Shown in pieces: positions 1-7,807 of a stretch of 20,687 nt of DNA; positions within the stretch are counted from its first letter, which is position 1; the number at the start of each line of letters is the position of its first letter. The DNA is taken from the NCBI GenBank assembly GCA_036741355.1, contig DAINSK010000053.1, positions 1 to 20,687 on the forward strand. Direction: 5' to 3'. The notes below the pieces were generated by a model. The model did no database searches. It saw only the letters and a program-made list of their open reading frames with translations, and had not been told where the DNA came from. This DNA is from JBBRGK01 sp036741355. Its GTDB lineage: Bacteria > Chloroflexota > Dehalococcoidia > CAUJGQ01. The position numbers and the translations under genes were made by a program.

Positions 1-156
1 TGGGTAGTCGTCGACGGCCGGAGGGTTGGCTACCTTTACCGGATGTGGCGCAACTGTCTGGCCTGCACGCCCAGCAGGTCGCGTATGTTTGACGACGAAT
101 ACAAAGCAGTGCGTTGGCTGGAATCTCAGGCTGCGGACGTACCACCAGCCGGGTAG
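1..156 (+). CDS. C-terminal end of an unidentified protein (partial)
   Basis: The first reading frame is open from base 1 to a TAG at 154-156 and gives 51 residues, including VDGRRVGYLYRMWRNCLACT and ending near EYKAVRWLESQAADVPPAG. The composition is protein-like, with many aromatic and charged residues, and the next gene starts 74 bases later on the same strand, which supports a real gene tail. It contains two Cys (NCLAC) but no motif that names a family. The start lies outside the window. I do not recognise it. Confidence 0.5.
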   Translation, partial: WVVVDGRRVGYLYRMWRNCLACTPSRSRMFDDEYKAVRWLESQAADVPPAG

Positions 157-188
157 TCTGCGCTGATATTCAAACCGTGCGCCCGCCG

Positions 189-224
189 GTGACCTTGCGG
201 TCACGCCGCGGCTCGAACTAGAGT
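189..224 (+). promoter_or_regulatory. Possible promoter with overlapping inverted repeat
   Basis: GTGACC-ttgc-GGTCAC at 189-204 is a perfect 6-bp inverted repeat. A possible -35 (TTGCGG, 195-200) lies inside it and a possible -10 (TAGAGT, 219-224) follows after 18 bases. The -10 is only 6 bases before the ATG at 231, so a transcript from it would be leaderless or nearly so; no convincing ribosome site precedes that ATG. The repeat could equally be a weak hairpin behind the upstream gene, but no T-run follows. Confidence 0.3.
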
Positions 225-230
225 CCTGAC

Positions 231-965
231 ATGGTTGATACGTCGGTACAGCCTCCGGACTCCCCTCGGGATCCCCTTCGGCTCACCGGCCTCTATCGCA
301 GCGCCGTGGCGACGTACCGGGCGCGATTCGCGCGCGTAGCCGGAATCGCGATCGCCGTTTTCCTGGTTCCTGCGTTGCTTTCGAGCGGTATAGACCAGTG
401 GGCCGAGCATCACGGCCGTCATCTCCCGGGCGTTGCGACGGTGCTCATCATCGCCGGCGTGATCGGCGCCGGTATGTCGGTCTTCAGCGCCACGTTTTAT
501 GCGGGCGTCCTTGACGAGGCCGTCGGCGAATATCAGCACGGACATCCCAGGCGCAGCATCGCTGACTTGCTGCGCAGGCTGCCCTACGTTCGGTTGATTG
601 TGGCGAGCCTCCTCGTCTCCGTGGCTACGGGGGTCGCTGCCCTCGCCTTTGTTATTCCGGGCATGATCGTGTATACATTCCTTGCCCTGACGGGTCCCCT
701 CATTAATATCGAGCACCTGGGCGTTGTCGCGGCGTTCCGTCGCTCGTTTTACCTGGTGCGGCCAAAGTTCTGGTTAACTCTGTGCGCCGTCACAGTGCCG
801 GTGACGATCGAAAGCTGGCTGGACGAGACCGGAGACCTGATATTTCACGGGGCGCCGTGGCTGGCCGCGCTGGCTCTGGACGGGCTGCTGGCGGTGACTC
901 TGCTGGCCGGCATTGGTCTGATCGAGGTGACGCTGACCTACGAGCTGATCGAGCGCGACCGTTAG
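231..965 (+). CDS. Multi-pass membrane protein, GPDPase membrane-domain-like
   Basis: The 244-residue protein is mostly hydrophobic with about six membrane segments, for example near residues 32-48, 65-90, 120-150, 185-200 and 212-235. The stretch GPLINIEHLGVVAAFRRSFY followed by LVRPKFW resembles the 'E-x-x-G-V-x-A-A-x-R-R-S-W-x-L' signature of the membrane domain found in glycerophosphoryl diester phosphodiesterases and related integral membrane proteins. There is no catalytic phosphodiesterase domain, so it is the membrane module only and its function is unknown. It overlaps the stop of the convergent downstream gene by 4 bases (TTAG, 962-965), leaving no room for a terminator between them. 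Confidence 0.7.
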   Translation: MVDTSVQPPDSPRDPLRLTGLYRSAVATYRARFARVAGIAIAVFLVPALLSSGIDQWAEHHGRHLPGVATVLIIAGVIGAGMSVFSATFYAGVLDEAVGEYQHGHPRRSIADLLRRLPYVRLIVASLLVSVATGVAALAFVIPGMIVYTFLALTGPLINIEHLGVVAAFRRSFYLVRPKFWLTLCAVTVPVTIESWLDETGDLIFHGAPWLAALALDGLLAVTLLAGIGLIEVTLTYELIERDR

Positions 966-2653
966 CGCCGCGGTTTCGGGGCCGGCGCCTGCAGGCCGTT
1001 TGCGAGACACTGCGCCAGCGTCTGCTTCAGCTTCTTCGCATTGGGAGGCCACACCCGGTAGGCGGTGGCCCACAGCTTTGCCAGGCGCGAGGGTCGTTCC
1101 GGTTCGAAGGTCTTCATCATCGTCTCGGTATCGGGCAGGCCCGCCAGGGTAACGATAGTTCTCCGGGCATCGGCGTAGAGAACCGACTCGGCAAAGCCGC
1201 GACCAACGTCGTTCCCCTGCTCATCCTGGAGGTAGACCGCACCTTCCGAGTACTGTGCACCGAAGGCGAAGAAGCCCGATTGTCCGGTCGAAACGATCGG
1301 TACCATGTTGAAACGCCGTAGATCCTCCGGGATGTCTTCGAGCGTAAATTCCCAGCGGTCCGGGTGCCACGTGCGCGTCGCCGGGTATTGCTCGGCGTCG
1401 GGTGTCGTAACGCTCCGTATCCACCGCGTGATTTCCATGACGCCCGCGACTTCAGTGACTGTCCCTGATGGATCCATGTACTTGCCCGAGATCGGTACTC
1501 GCATCGTGCCCGGAGCAGTGGGACCGCTGCGTGAATAGAAGTCACGAAACTCATTGGCGTGCAACGAGTAAAACGTCAGCGCACGCCCTTCGCTGAAGTG
1601 GGCCATGAACCAGTCCCAGCCTCCCGCACCCGGCTCCGCCAGGCTGCCGGCCGCGCGCAGAACGGCGGGCCGAGGGCTGCCGGCCGGAATCATCCCGGTG
1701 CCCCACTGGTGGTCGAACCAGAACTTGCCGTCTACCAGTTCTACCTGGTCTCCGTTGATGGAAAGCGTGCTTGACGTAGCGTCCAACAGCAGGTCGGGAA
1801 TCGAGTAGTAGAGCGTGCCGACGCCGCCGCAACACGGCGAGCAGCCGTTTGCGCCTTGCAGCAGCGGCGGCTTCTCCGACGATAAGGTCAATTCGACGCC
1901 GACCTCGACAGAGCCATCCGGCTCGTGGCACGTCCCGCGCGCCTCGACTCGGAGCGGGAAAAGGTCGGTTTCCGAAAGCGAGCGAATGACGTTTTTGCCC
2001 ATCCGCGCCGATACGGGCTTTGTGGTGTAGTCGATCAGCCCGGTCGTACCCGCGACGACGATGGGCTTCATGCGGTGGTGCCGGCCGCCGGCCACGCTGA
2101 TGGCAAAGTGCAGCTCGACCACCTGGTTCTCGATATCGCTCAGCTTGAACTGGCGCGCCAGTGCCGGCGGCAGGAGCGCGTAGCGGAAAAACATGACCTC
2201 TACGCCGTACTCCTTGCCCTTACGGTCGGAACAACTGCCGACGCAAAAGTACCAGCCCACCTGCGCCTGCAGGTCCTCGGGGTGCGCATCGGGAAAACGG
2301 AGGCCGGCCACGTCGGGGATTGGACTGTAGCCCTTGGCGTTGTCTTGTCCCAATAACACGCTCATCGCGTACGCCTGGTGCGCAGAAAGCGTGTCGCAGT
2401 TGCGGAGCAGCGTCTCGTACCGCTGCTTGTAGCTGGGCGTGAAGGAGTCCGGGGCGGCGAGCATCTCACGAATACGACGTTGCATGCGTCGGCCGAAAGC
2501 ACGGTTGCTGTTCTCGGGGCTGACGAGCCGGTCTTGGATGCCGCCCGGCAGATCCTCAGGGAGCAGCGCGTCCAGCCACAGCGCCTGCCTGACACTCTCT
2601 CTCGTGTCTTCGTCGAGCGAATCGAGGCTGTCCGGCGGGGCTTGTACATGCAT
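962..2653 (-). CDS. AttH/CrtC-like lipocalin-type protein
   Basis: The 563-residue protein carries FWFDHQWGTG near residues 310-320. DHQWG is the hallmark of the AttH / carotenoid 1,2-hydratase (CrtC) superfamily, which has two lipocalin-like barrels. A second family-like block, WDWFMAHFSEGRALTFYSLH, follows. Proteins of this superfamily include CrtC hydratases and AttH-type putative hydrolases; no carotenoid genes lie nearby, so a specific reaction cannot be named. There is no clear signal peptide. I chose the ATG at 2653 because GGAG stands 9 bases upstream; a GTG at 2695 would add 14 residues without a better ribosome site. The protein is longer than typical AttH proteins and has an extra N-terminal region of about 130 residues. 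It is preceded by a strong terminator at 2782-2834, so it is probably transcribed on its own. Confidence 0.72.
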   Translation of the reverse strand: MHVQAPPDSLDSLDEDTRESVRQALWLDALLPEDLPGGIQDRLVSPENSNRAFGRRMQRRIREMLAAPDSFTPSYKQRYETLLRNCDTLSAHQAYAMSVLLGQDNAKGYSPIPDVAGLRFPDAHPEDLQAQVGWYFCVGSCSDRKGKEYGVEVMFFRYALLPPALARQFKLSDIENQVVELHFAISVAGGRHHRMKPIVVAGTTGLIDYTTKPVSARMGKNVIRSLSETDLFPLRVEARGTCHEPDGSVEVGVELTLSSEKPPLLQGANGCSPCCGGVGTLYYSIPDLLLDATSSTLSINGDQVELVDGKFWFDHQWGTGMIPAGSPRPAVLRAAGSLAEPGAGGWDWFMAHFSEGRALTFYSLHANEFRDFYSRSGPTAPGTMRVPISGKYMDPSGTVTEVAGVMEITRWIRSVTTPDAEQYPATRTWHPDRWEFTLEDIPEDLRRFNMVPIVSTGQSGFFAFGAQYSEGAVYLQDEQGNDVGRGFAESVLYADARRTIVTLAGLPDTETMMKTFEPERPSRLAKLWATAYRVWPPNAKKLKQTLAQCLANGLQAPAPKPRR

Positions 2654-2781
2654 GAGTAAAGTCTCCGTACGTAATGGCGGCGCACGCGAAGGCACCTATC
2701 CCAAGAGCCGTGAGAAAGGCCTCGTAACGAGTGCCGTCCCCGCCATAGTACATAAAGGACGCCGAGCCGTCTGGTTGGCGC

Positions 2782-2834
2782 TAAAAGCCGCAACGGGGGC
2801 GCGTTCATCGCACACTCCCCCGTTGCGGCTTTTA
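2782..2834. terminator. Strong bidirectional intrinsic terminator
   Basis: A perfect 18-bp inverted repeat, TAAAAGCCGCAACGGGGG (2782-2799) and its reverse complement (2817-2834), encloses a 17-base loop. The GC-rich stem is flanked by A4 on the left and T4 on the right, so the hairpin can end transcription on either strand. It sits 21 bases beyond the stop of the minus-strand Cys-rich gene, whose transcript it should end, and it insulates the AttH-like gene downstream. Confidence 0.9.
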
Positions 2835-2854
2835 TGGCACCTGGTGCGCAGAGC

Positions 2855-3798
2855 TTACTCGTTAAACGAGCAAGTCCCTGTCACGGGGTTGAAGAAAAAT
2901 CCGACCGGACAGCCGCCGACGGTCGAGAGCGGCACGCAGCCGCCGAGTGCCGCTATGTCCACAAAGCCCGGCAGGCAGGCACCCGTGCCGGAGAACGGTA
3001 CGCAACCGCCAAAGGCCGGCGCAAAGCCAAAGCCCGGCGCGCAGGAGCCGGAGAGGGGGGCTGGCAACCGCTGACAGTCGCCCCGAAGCCAGCCGGGCAC
3101 CCGCCGATGCTGGCTGTGGGGAGACAACCGGCCGCGGTGAGGACGAAACCATCGGCGCAGCTTGTGGTCGAAGCGCCCTGCGGCACGAACGTTCCGCCGG
3201 CGCTAACGCAGATAAAGATGCTCTGTGACGCCCCGGCCGTGGTCGCGTCCGTCGGCGCCCCAACCGTGCCAAAATACAGTGCGATGAGTATGTGCGATGA
3301 GTTGCTAAATTGCCAGACGCTGGTCACAATCGCGCTTGGCTGGACCATCGCCACGAGCGTTGCGACGGGCGTAGCCGCCCCGAAGCTGGTCGGTAGAACC
3401 ACCTCATCACAGCCGGGCGGCAGGCTGGTTGTACCAGCCACGAACACCGATCCAGCGGTCGCCACGCAGCCGCTGGCCGTCAAGACGAACCCGGCTGGGC
3501 AGGTGTTGAACGTCTGTGCCGGCAGGCAGCCCGCGGAGGTGAGGACGAAGCCGACGGGGCATCCACCTATCGCGGATACCGGCACGCAACCGCCGCTGGT
3601 AAAGACGAAACCAACCGGGCATCCACCAATCACGGATGCTGGCACGCAACCGCCGCTGGTAAAGACGAAACCAACCGGGCAGGGCCCGACCTGGGCATCG
3701 ACAGGGCGCGTGCCGAAGGAAGCAGAACCAAAAATGCCCGCGGTGACCAGAATCGCCAGCAGTAACAGCTTGATCGGTCGCGCCCACGAGTCGCTCAT
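2855..3798 (-). CDS. Secreted Cys-rich repeat protein, split by a frameshift
   Basis: As read, the frame from ATG 3798 runs to 2953. The first ~35 residues form a signal peptide (hydrophobic LLLLAILVTAGIFG, then a likely cut near VDAQ). Repeats of about 20 residues follow, with pattern C-P-x-G-F-x-x-x-x-x-G-C-x-P: four before and at least two after a central Ser/Thr/Val-rich segment of about 90 residues. The pattern stops abruptly at GCQPP and resumes in another frame (SGSCAPGFGFAPAFGGCVP) down to a TAA at 2855. Adding one C to the C6 tract (G6 on the plus strand, 3055-3060) joins the halves into one protein of about 314 residues with nine repeats. The start is fixed by GGAGG 5 bases upstream. 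Paired Cys suggest disulfide-bonded repeats outside the cell. Function unknown. The break may be phase variation, a real mutation or a homopolymer sequencing error. Confidence 0.7.
3541..3680. repeat. 60-bp tandem repeat inside the Cys-rich gene
   Basis: The DNA repeats with an exact 60-base period, one protein repeat of 20 residues. Bases 3581-3620 and 3641-3680 are identical over 40 bases, and the unit at 3541-3600 is a diverged copy. The near identity points to recent duplication by slippage or unequal recombination, so repeat number may vary between strains. Confidence 0.85.
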
Positions 3799-3852
3799 GT
3801 CAGCCTCCACGGCATCCTATGTTATAGAATAGGTGGCTGCGCGGGGAAGTAC

Positions 3853-3868
3853 CTGAGAATATCCTCAG
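3853..3868. promoter_or_regulatory. Inverted repeat upstream of the Cys-rich gene
   Basis: CTGAG-N6-CTCAG is a perfect 5-bp inverted repeat around an AT-rich centre, 55 bases before the Cys-rich gene's ATG. On the minus strand an AT-rich stretch with a -10-like TATAAC follows at about 3825-3830, with no good -35. It could be an operator; the evidence is positional only. Confidence 0.22.
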
Positions 3869-3906
3869 CAAGAGCGCAAGGCGCCGCGCCGAAAGAGTGC
3901 AATTTG

Positions 3907-3924
3907 CTAGTCTATCTAGTCTAT
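3907..3924. repeat. 9-bp tandem duplication at the peptidase stop
   Basis: CTAGTCTAT occurs twice in tandem at 3907-3915 and 3916-3924. On the minus strand it produces the peptidase stop TAG and a second in-frame TAG three codons later. It is probably a small slippage duplication without function. Confidence 0.6.
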
Positions 3925-5090
3925 GCGGCTGTTTCCATTCGTATGGCGCCGCTGGCGAGGCCGGTGATCAGGCGGGCGAAGGAGGTTGCGTAGCGCGCAA
4001 CCGCACCCGTATTTATCGCATCGGGCCAGCGGTCGCTTTCGAGGTGAAACAGCGCGTTGCCGCCGACGATCGAGACGTAGCGGCCGCCGCGGATGTGGAT
4101 GTTGTGCGCTTCGCCGTTTGGCACCCAGCCGCGCGGCGCCGTCGTGACGCTCCCTGCCTCACGTTCTGAGAGTTCCCGCAGCGCCAGGCGTTCCAGCTCA
4201 TCGTCGGAAGTGGCCAGGCGGCCGCCTGGCCCGTAAGAGGCGCCGATATTCGCGCCAAAGTGGAACCAGGCCAGCGCACCGGCTGCCAGCGTCGACCGGT
4301 GGTTGATGTACGACTCGAGGCCCAGGTGGCCAAGCTCGTGCCCGCTTGAGGCAACGAAGAAAACGTCGCGTTCCACTGGGGCCGCGGCGACAGAGCGCAT
4401 ACTTTCCAACCAGCACGCCATGCCGCCGCCGCGTTCGCTGGCGCACTGCCACCAACCACTGCGCGGTGTCATCACGACCAGTGGCGCAATGTCCGGCTGT
4501 CCCCCCGCTACGCAGGCCACGACGTTGAACGCCTCCGCCGCCTCTCGCTCGGCATGGGCAACAACGCGCGCCGGTGTGCCGATTGCTGCCCGCTCGGTCA
4601 GCCAGCCGCCTTCCTCGCTGCTGACCTGCAACACCGGCGGGCCGAAGGGCTCGGTAAAGGTCCGGGCGTTGCTCGGCGCTAGCCCGGGGCTTCTGCCGCG
4701 GGTGATAGAAACGATCGCCTGGTGTTGCGCCGACCGGCGGGCATCGCCCAGCGGCCCGGCCGCGGCAGCGTTGGGCGGTCCCTCCGTCAATCCGATCTCG
4801 GTAGAGGAGCCAAGCGGGCCAAAACTTCCCGAGACCCCCTCCGGCGGGGTGAAGCCGCCGTCGAACAGCGGCAACCCTTCGATGCGGCGGCCTTCGACCT
4901 CGACGTAGGCGGATCGCGGCACGACGCGACTCAAGCTGAAGGGTTCTAGCTCGGCCACTGCACCGCACTTCCGGACCCTTTCGGCGAGCCATGCGGCAGA
5001 GCGCCGATCGACCTCGGTTCCGGTACGGTGCCAGCCCTGATCGTCGAACTCGCGGACTATGCGATCGATGCGTTCTTCCTGTTCAGTCAT
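3921..5090 (-). CDS. M28-like peptidase homologue with PA-like domain
   Basis: The 389-residue protein has the layout of an M28 aminopeptidase: an N-terminal helix region (EQEERIDRIVREFDDQGWHR), a PA-like insert (around GPPVLQVSSEEGGWL, residues 165-185), then the peptidase core. The usual zinc ligands are altered. The position of HxD reads MTPRSGW, and DNxSG reads SERGGG. Instead the strand that normally carries the catalytic EE is SSGHELGHLGLESYI, a textbook HExxH pattern with H251, E252 and H255. It may therefore be a diverged peptidase with a rearranged metal site, or inactive. No signal peptide is visible. ATG 5090 is chosen because GAGGGA stands 5 bases upstream. It lies 64 bases behind the binding-protein gene on the same strand and may be co-transcribed with it; a link to peptide uptake is inference. 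Confidence 0.68.
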   Translation of the reverse strand: MTEQEERIDRIVREFDDQGWHRTGTEVDRRSAAWLAERVRKCGAVAELEPFSLSRVVPRSAYVEVEGRRIEGLPLFDGGFTPPEGVSGSFGPLGSSTEIGLTEGPPNAAAAGPLGDARRSAQHQAIVSITRGRSPGLAPSNARTFTEPFGPPVLQVSSEEGGWLTERAAIGTPARVVAHAEREAAEAFNVVACVAGGQPDIAPLVVMTPRSGWWQCASERGGGMACWLESMRSVAAAPVERDVFFVASSGHELGHLGLESYINHRSTLAAGALAWFHFGANIGASYGPGGRLATSDDELERLALRELSEREAGSVTTAPRGWVPNGEAHNIHIRGGRYVSIVGGNALFHLESDRWPDAINTGAVARYATSFARLITGLASGAIRMETAA

Positions 5091-5154
5091 GCTGTCCCTC
5101 TTTAGTTGCGATCCGTTCGGTGGCGGTGGAACGCGCGCTGCGATCCGCGGGTAG

Positions 5155-7014
5155 TTAGGGCTTGTTCTTGGAGTAATTCGCCTTGTCAAACCACAGGTAC
5201 GGGTACGTCTCGGCCGCCGGCACCGGACCCGTCACCGACGAGCGTGCGGTTCCCGCGTTGCCCACCCACGGCCAGGTCAGGCCGTAGCCCGCCGCCTGGT
5301 AGAAGACCGGCGTCGCGATCATCGTTTCCGGCAGGTACCGTTGGGTATCCTGGATCAACTGCGCCCGCTTCTTGGGGTCCGTCTCTCGCAGTTGGGCGTC
5401 GATCATCTGGTCGAGCTTCGGGTCTTCGCCCGGCGGCTGGCGGGTCGCCGCTCCCTGGGAATGGAACTGGACCTGCAGCTGGTGGCCGGCGTCGTCGCCC
5501 TGCGCGGCGGGCGTCAACGAGATGCCGTCCCAGGCGCCGGCGTGATCGCCGCCGAAGTGGATCTTCGGGATGTACTCCGTCTGATAGTCGACCGGCATCA
5601 GCTTGATGTCAAAGATTCCCGTCTGATTCAACATCTGCGCGACGATCTGCACCGTTTGCTGGTAGACAGCGTTATAGCCGTTCATCGGGTAATAGAACTT
5701 CACCGACGGCTTCCCCGTGATGCCGGCGGCCGCAACCAGCTTTTTGGCCTCGACCAGGTTCTCCTGGAAGTACTTGGCGTTCGGCCCAAAGTCCTTGCCG
5801 AATGGATCGAGCCACTCGGGCCAACCGGCGCCGATGTGCGAGTTGATACGAACTGCTTTGGGGAGTCCCGCCGCCTCGAACTTTGCCGAGTCAGAAATCG
5901 TGTCGGCGACCAGTTGCCGGTCGACCATGTAGGAGACGGCCTGCCGAAGCCGCAAGTCCTTGAACGGCCCTTGAAAGCCGAAATATAGCAGTGGAGAGTC
6001 CGTGCCGTAATCGGCCTGGTACATCGAGATCTGCGGCAGATCCTTTTTGAGCTGCAGGACGTCCTCTTGCTTCGGCACCATTCCCCAGATGTTCGCCGCC
6101 CGGATCTGTGCTAGCTGCGTCGCATACTCGGGCACGATCGGCATGCTCCAACCGTCCAGAAAGGGCCGGCCTTTGACGTAGTAATCGGGGTTGTGCTTGA
6201 ATTCGAGCCCCACCGACGGTCTATAGCTATCGAGGATCCAGGGACCGGCGCCGCGGGCGTCGGTCTTGGGATCGAAACCGCCATCCGCCTCGTGCGGGAT
6301 AACCCAGATGTTGAGCGCCCGAGACAGCGTGGCGAGGAGCGGCACGTATGGGAAGGCGAGCTTCATGACCAGCGTGGCGGTGTCTGGATACTCGATCGAC
6401 GTAATCGGCGCCGCCTTACTTTTGCTGTTAAAGTAGTTCGAGGCGTACGGCGACTTTGCCAGAAAGCGGCCCACGCTGAACTTCACGTCCTGGGCGTCGA
6501 CGGCTCTGCCGTTGGTGGGGGCACGCCTGTCCCAGATGACCCCCTGCCGCAGCTTCATGGTGAGCTGCAACCCGTCAGGGCTGAACTCCCAGCTCTCCGC
6601 CAGATCGCCCACCGGCTCATTTGTAGAGATCCCGCTGAAGTTGGTCTTTTTCTTGAGCAGCCGCAGGTAGGAGAAGTTTGCGACGGTGATCGTCTGGACC
6701 GACCCGGCGGCGTGCGGGTCCATTCCCTCGATGTCCTGCTCGGCGTATCCCTGGTAGATGCCTCCTGGCACAGCGCTGGCCGAAGTATCCCCAGGCGGCG
6801 CCAGGAGACGGTTACTCCCGAGTGCCGGGCTCGCGTTTTGCTTCGCCCCGGAGGTGCCTGTGCCTGAGAGGCTAACGGCTTTGTGGTTCGTGGAGCCGCT
6901 GCAAGCGGTAATACCAGCGGCCGCCAGCGAGAATCCACCGGCGCCGATGAGCGCGCGGCGGCGCGTCAGCCGCCCGGCGCGCAGATGATTCCAATATCCC
7001 GGGTCCGATGCCAT
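5155..7014 (-). CDS. Family-5 solute-binding lipoprotein (peptide/nickel ABC type)
   Basis: The 619-residue protein begins with a twin-arginine-like lipoprotein signal: LTRRRALIGAGG, a hydrophobic stretch, then lipobox ITAC near residue 37. The mature part has family-5 (OppA/DppA/NikA) features: the early segment GYAEQDIEGMDPHAAGS, DLAESWEFSPDGLQLTMKLR, WDRRAPTNGRAVDAQDVKFS and LRQAVSYMVDRQLV. These proteins bind peptides, oligosaccharides or metal chelates outside the membrane and deliver them to a permease. No permease or ATPase gene is in the window, so it is an orphan here and its ligand cannot be inferred. ATG 7014 is preferred over an upstream start at 7104 because it places the RR motif at a normal distance. 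The downstream neighbour is the M28-like gene. Confidence 0.88.
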   Translation of the reverse strand: MASDPGYWNHLRAGRLTRRRALIGAGGFSLAAAGITACSGSTNHKAVSLSGTGTSGAKQNASPALGSNRLLAPPGDTSASAVPGGIYQGYAEQDIEGMDPHAAGSVQTITVANFSYLRLLKKKTNFSGISTNEPVGDLAESWEFSPDGLQLTMKLRQGVIWDRRAPTNGRAVDAQDVKFSVGRFLAKSPYASNYFNSKSKAAPITSIEYPDTATLVMKLAFPYVPLLATLSRALNIWVIPHEADGGFDPKTDARGAGPWILDSYRPSVGLEFKHNPDYYVKGRPFLDGWSMPIVPEYATQLAQIRAANIWGMVPKQEDVLQLKKDLPQISMYQADYGTDSPLLYFGFQGPFKDLRLRQAVSYMVDRQLVADTISDSAKFEAAGLPKAVRINSHIGAGWPEWLDPFGKDFGPNAKYFQENLVEAKKLVAAAGITGKPSVKFYYPMNGYNAVYQQTVQIVAQMLNQTGIFDIKLMPVDYQTEYIPKIHFGGDHAGAWDGISLTPAAQGDDAGHQLQVQFHSQGAATRQPPGEDPKLDQMIDAQLRETDPKKRAQLIQDTQRYLPETMIATPVFYQAAGYGLTWPWVGNAGTARSSVTGPVPAAETYPYLWFDKANYSKNKP

Positions 7015-7363
7015 CGTTCTTCTGCCCTTTCTGTCAGCGGTAGAGCGGTCGTCTATGGCGGACGCTCTGTTAGTCACCCGCCATAATACGGCAGAACGTG
7101 GCATATGCTCGGCTTGTCAGCAATTGCCAGACTGTTTCAATCGGTGTTGAGAGGCCCCAACGCACCGAGTTGAGTAGCAGCGATCAGTCTACTATTGACG
7201 ATGGTACTATGTACGCGTTTACTAAAGCAGATGGGGGACTCGATGGCAGCCGGTATCACGCTAGTATCCTACCATGCGTGGTCGTACGACTGGACTAGGT
7301 GGTCTGGCCCGCTGAGGCGTGGCCATGAATCAGGCCGCACCCTGACCGTGAAGGGAGGGCCCC
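7015..7363. promoter_or_regulatory. Divergent intergenic region between binding protein and BlaI genes
   Basis: This 349-base gap separates two divergent genes and holds no convincing CDS. It contains the BlaI-operon promoter candidate and its repeats (listed separately), a perfect palindrome GTCGTACGAC at 7281-7290, and an imperfect stem formed by TCGGTGTTG and CAACGCACCGA at 7141-7168. A minus-strand promoter for the binding protein must lie here too, but I could not pick one with confidence. Confidence 0.5.
7190..7225 (+). promoter_or_regulatory. Promoter of the BlaI operon with iterated TACTA sites
   Basis: TTGACG (7195-7200), a 17-base spacer and TTTACT (7218-7223) form a plausible sigma-70-type promoter. 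TACTAT, TACTAT and TACTAA begin at 7190, 7205 and 7220, exactly 15 bases apart, overlapping both promoter elements. The spacer also holds GTAC-TAT-GTAC (7204-7214). BlaI/MecI/CopY repressors are known to bind short dyads in their own promoters, so these repeats are reasonable operator candidates for the BlaI-like product encoded 140 bases downstream. The assignment is inference from position. Confidence 0.45.
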
Positions 7364-7807
7364 ATGTCCGATGAATTGAAACTGACCGTCTTTCGGTCAG
7401 CCCGGCCCGGCATCCGCAAGGTTCTGGGTGACCTCGAAGCCGACGTGATGGAGGTTATCTGGCTGAAGCCGGCCGGCGAGGGCACGACGGTGCGCGAGGT
7501 GTTCGAGGCGCTCTACGACCGCCGGCATCTCGCATACACCTCGGTGATGAATACGATGACCCGCCTGGCCAAAAAGAACGTCCTGAAAGCAGCCAAAGAC
7601 GGCCAAGCCTACGTGTATTTTCCGACGCTCACGCAGGACGAGTTCGTCTCGCGCTTCGTGCGACGTATCCTCGAAGATCTGTTTGTCGCCTTCTCCGGCC
7701 CGACCGCCGCCGGTATCCGCGCGTTGAGCAATCCGCTGGCCGCAAAGCGAGCGGAGGAGTTCGTGGCGGATATTGCCCGCCGACGTTCCACCGAGGAGCC
7801 CGGCTAA
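7364..7807 (+). CDS. BlaI/MecI/CopY-family transcriptional repressor
   Basis: The 147-residue protein has the family's winged helix: LGDLEADVMEVIWLKPAGEG, then TTVREVFEALYDRR, LAYTSVMNTMTRLAKKNVL and the wing KDGQAYVYFPTLTQDEFVSR. The C-terminal helices would form the dimer. The family represses beta-lactam resistance genes (BlaI, MecI) or copper genes (CopY). The CopY-type C-terminal CxCx4CxC metal site is absent, so direct copper sensing of that kind is unlikely. GGGAGG about 5 bases upstream fixes ATG 7364. The next gene starts right after its stop and encodes an M56 peptidase, the usual BlaR1/MecR1 partner that inactivates the repressor by proteolysis. Its targets probably include this operon. 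Confidence 0.9.
   Translation: MSDELKLTVFRSARPGIRKVLGDLEADVMEVIWLKPAGEGTTVREVFEALYDRRHLAYTSVMNTMTRLAKKNVLKAAKDGQAYVYFPTLTQDEFVSRFVRRILEDLFVAFSGPTAAGIRALSNPLAAKRAEEFVADIARRRSTEEPG

Noticed and set aside
2556..2753. Possible small membrane ORF (MYYGGDGTRYEAFLTALGIG) upstream of the AttH-like gene
   Set aside because: The first 45 residues look protein-like, but there is no ribosome site and the rest is an Arg-rich shadow of the next gene; not enough to call.
2362..2808. Open frame of 148 codons on the minus strand over the AttH-like gene start
   Set aside because: It is Arg-rich, runs through the terminator hairpin and shadows the AttH-like frame, which has the family motif and a ribosome site.
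2858..2870. Palindrome CTCGTT-A-AACGAG at the end of the Cys-rich gene
   Set aside because: It lies over the last codons and stop, and the much stronger terminator lies just downstream; no separate role is indicated.
7098..7298. 66-codon plus-strand ORF in the divergent intergenic region
   Set aside because: It has no ribosome site, an unlikely composition, and overlaps the promoter and operator candidates.
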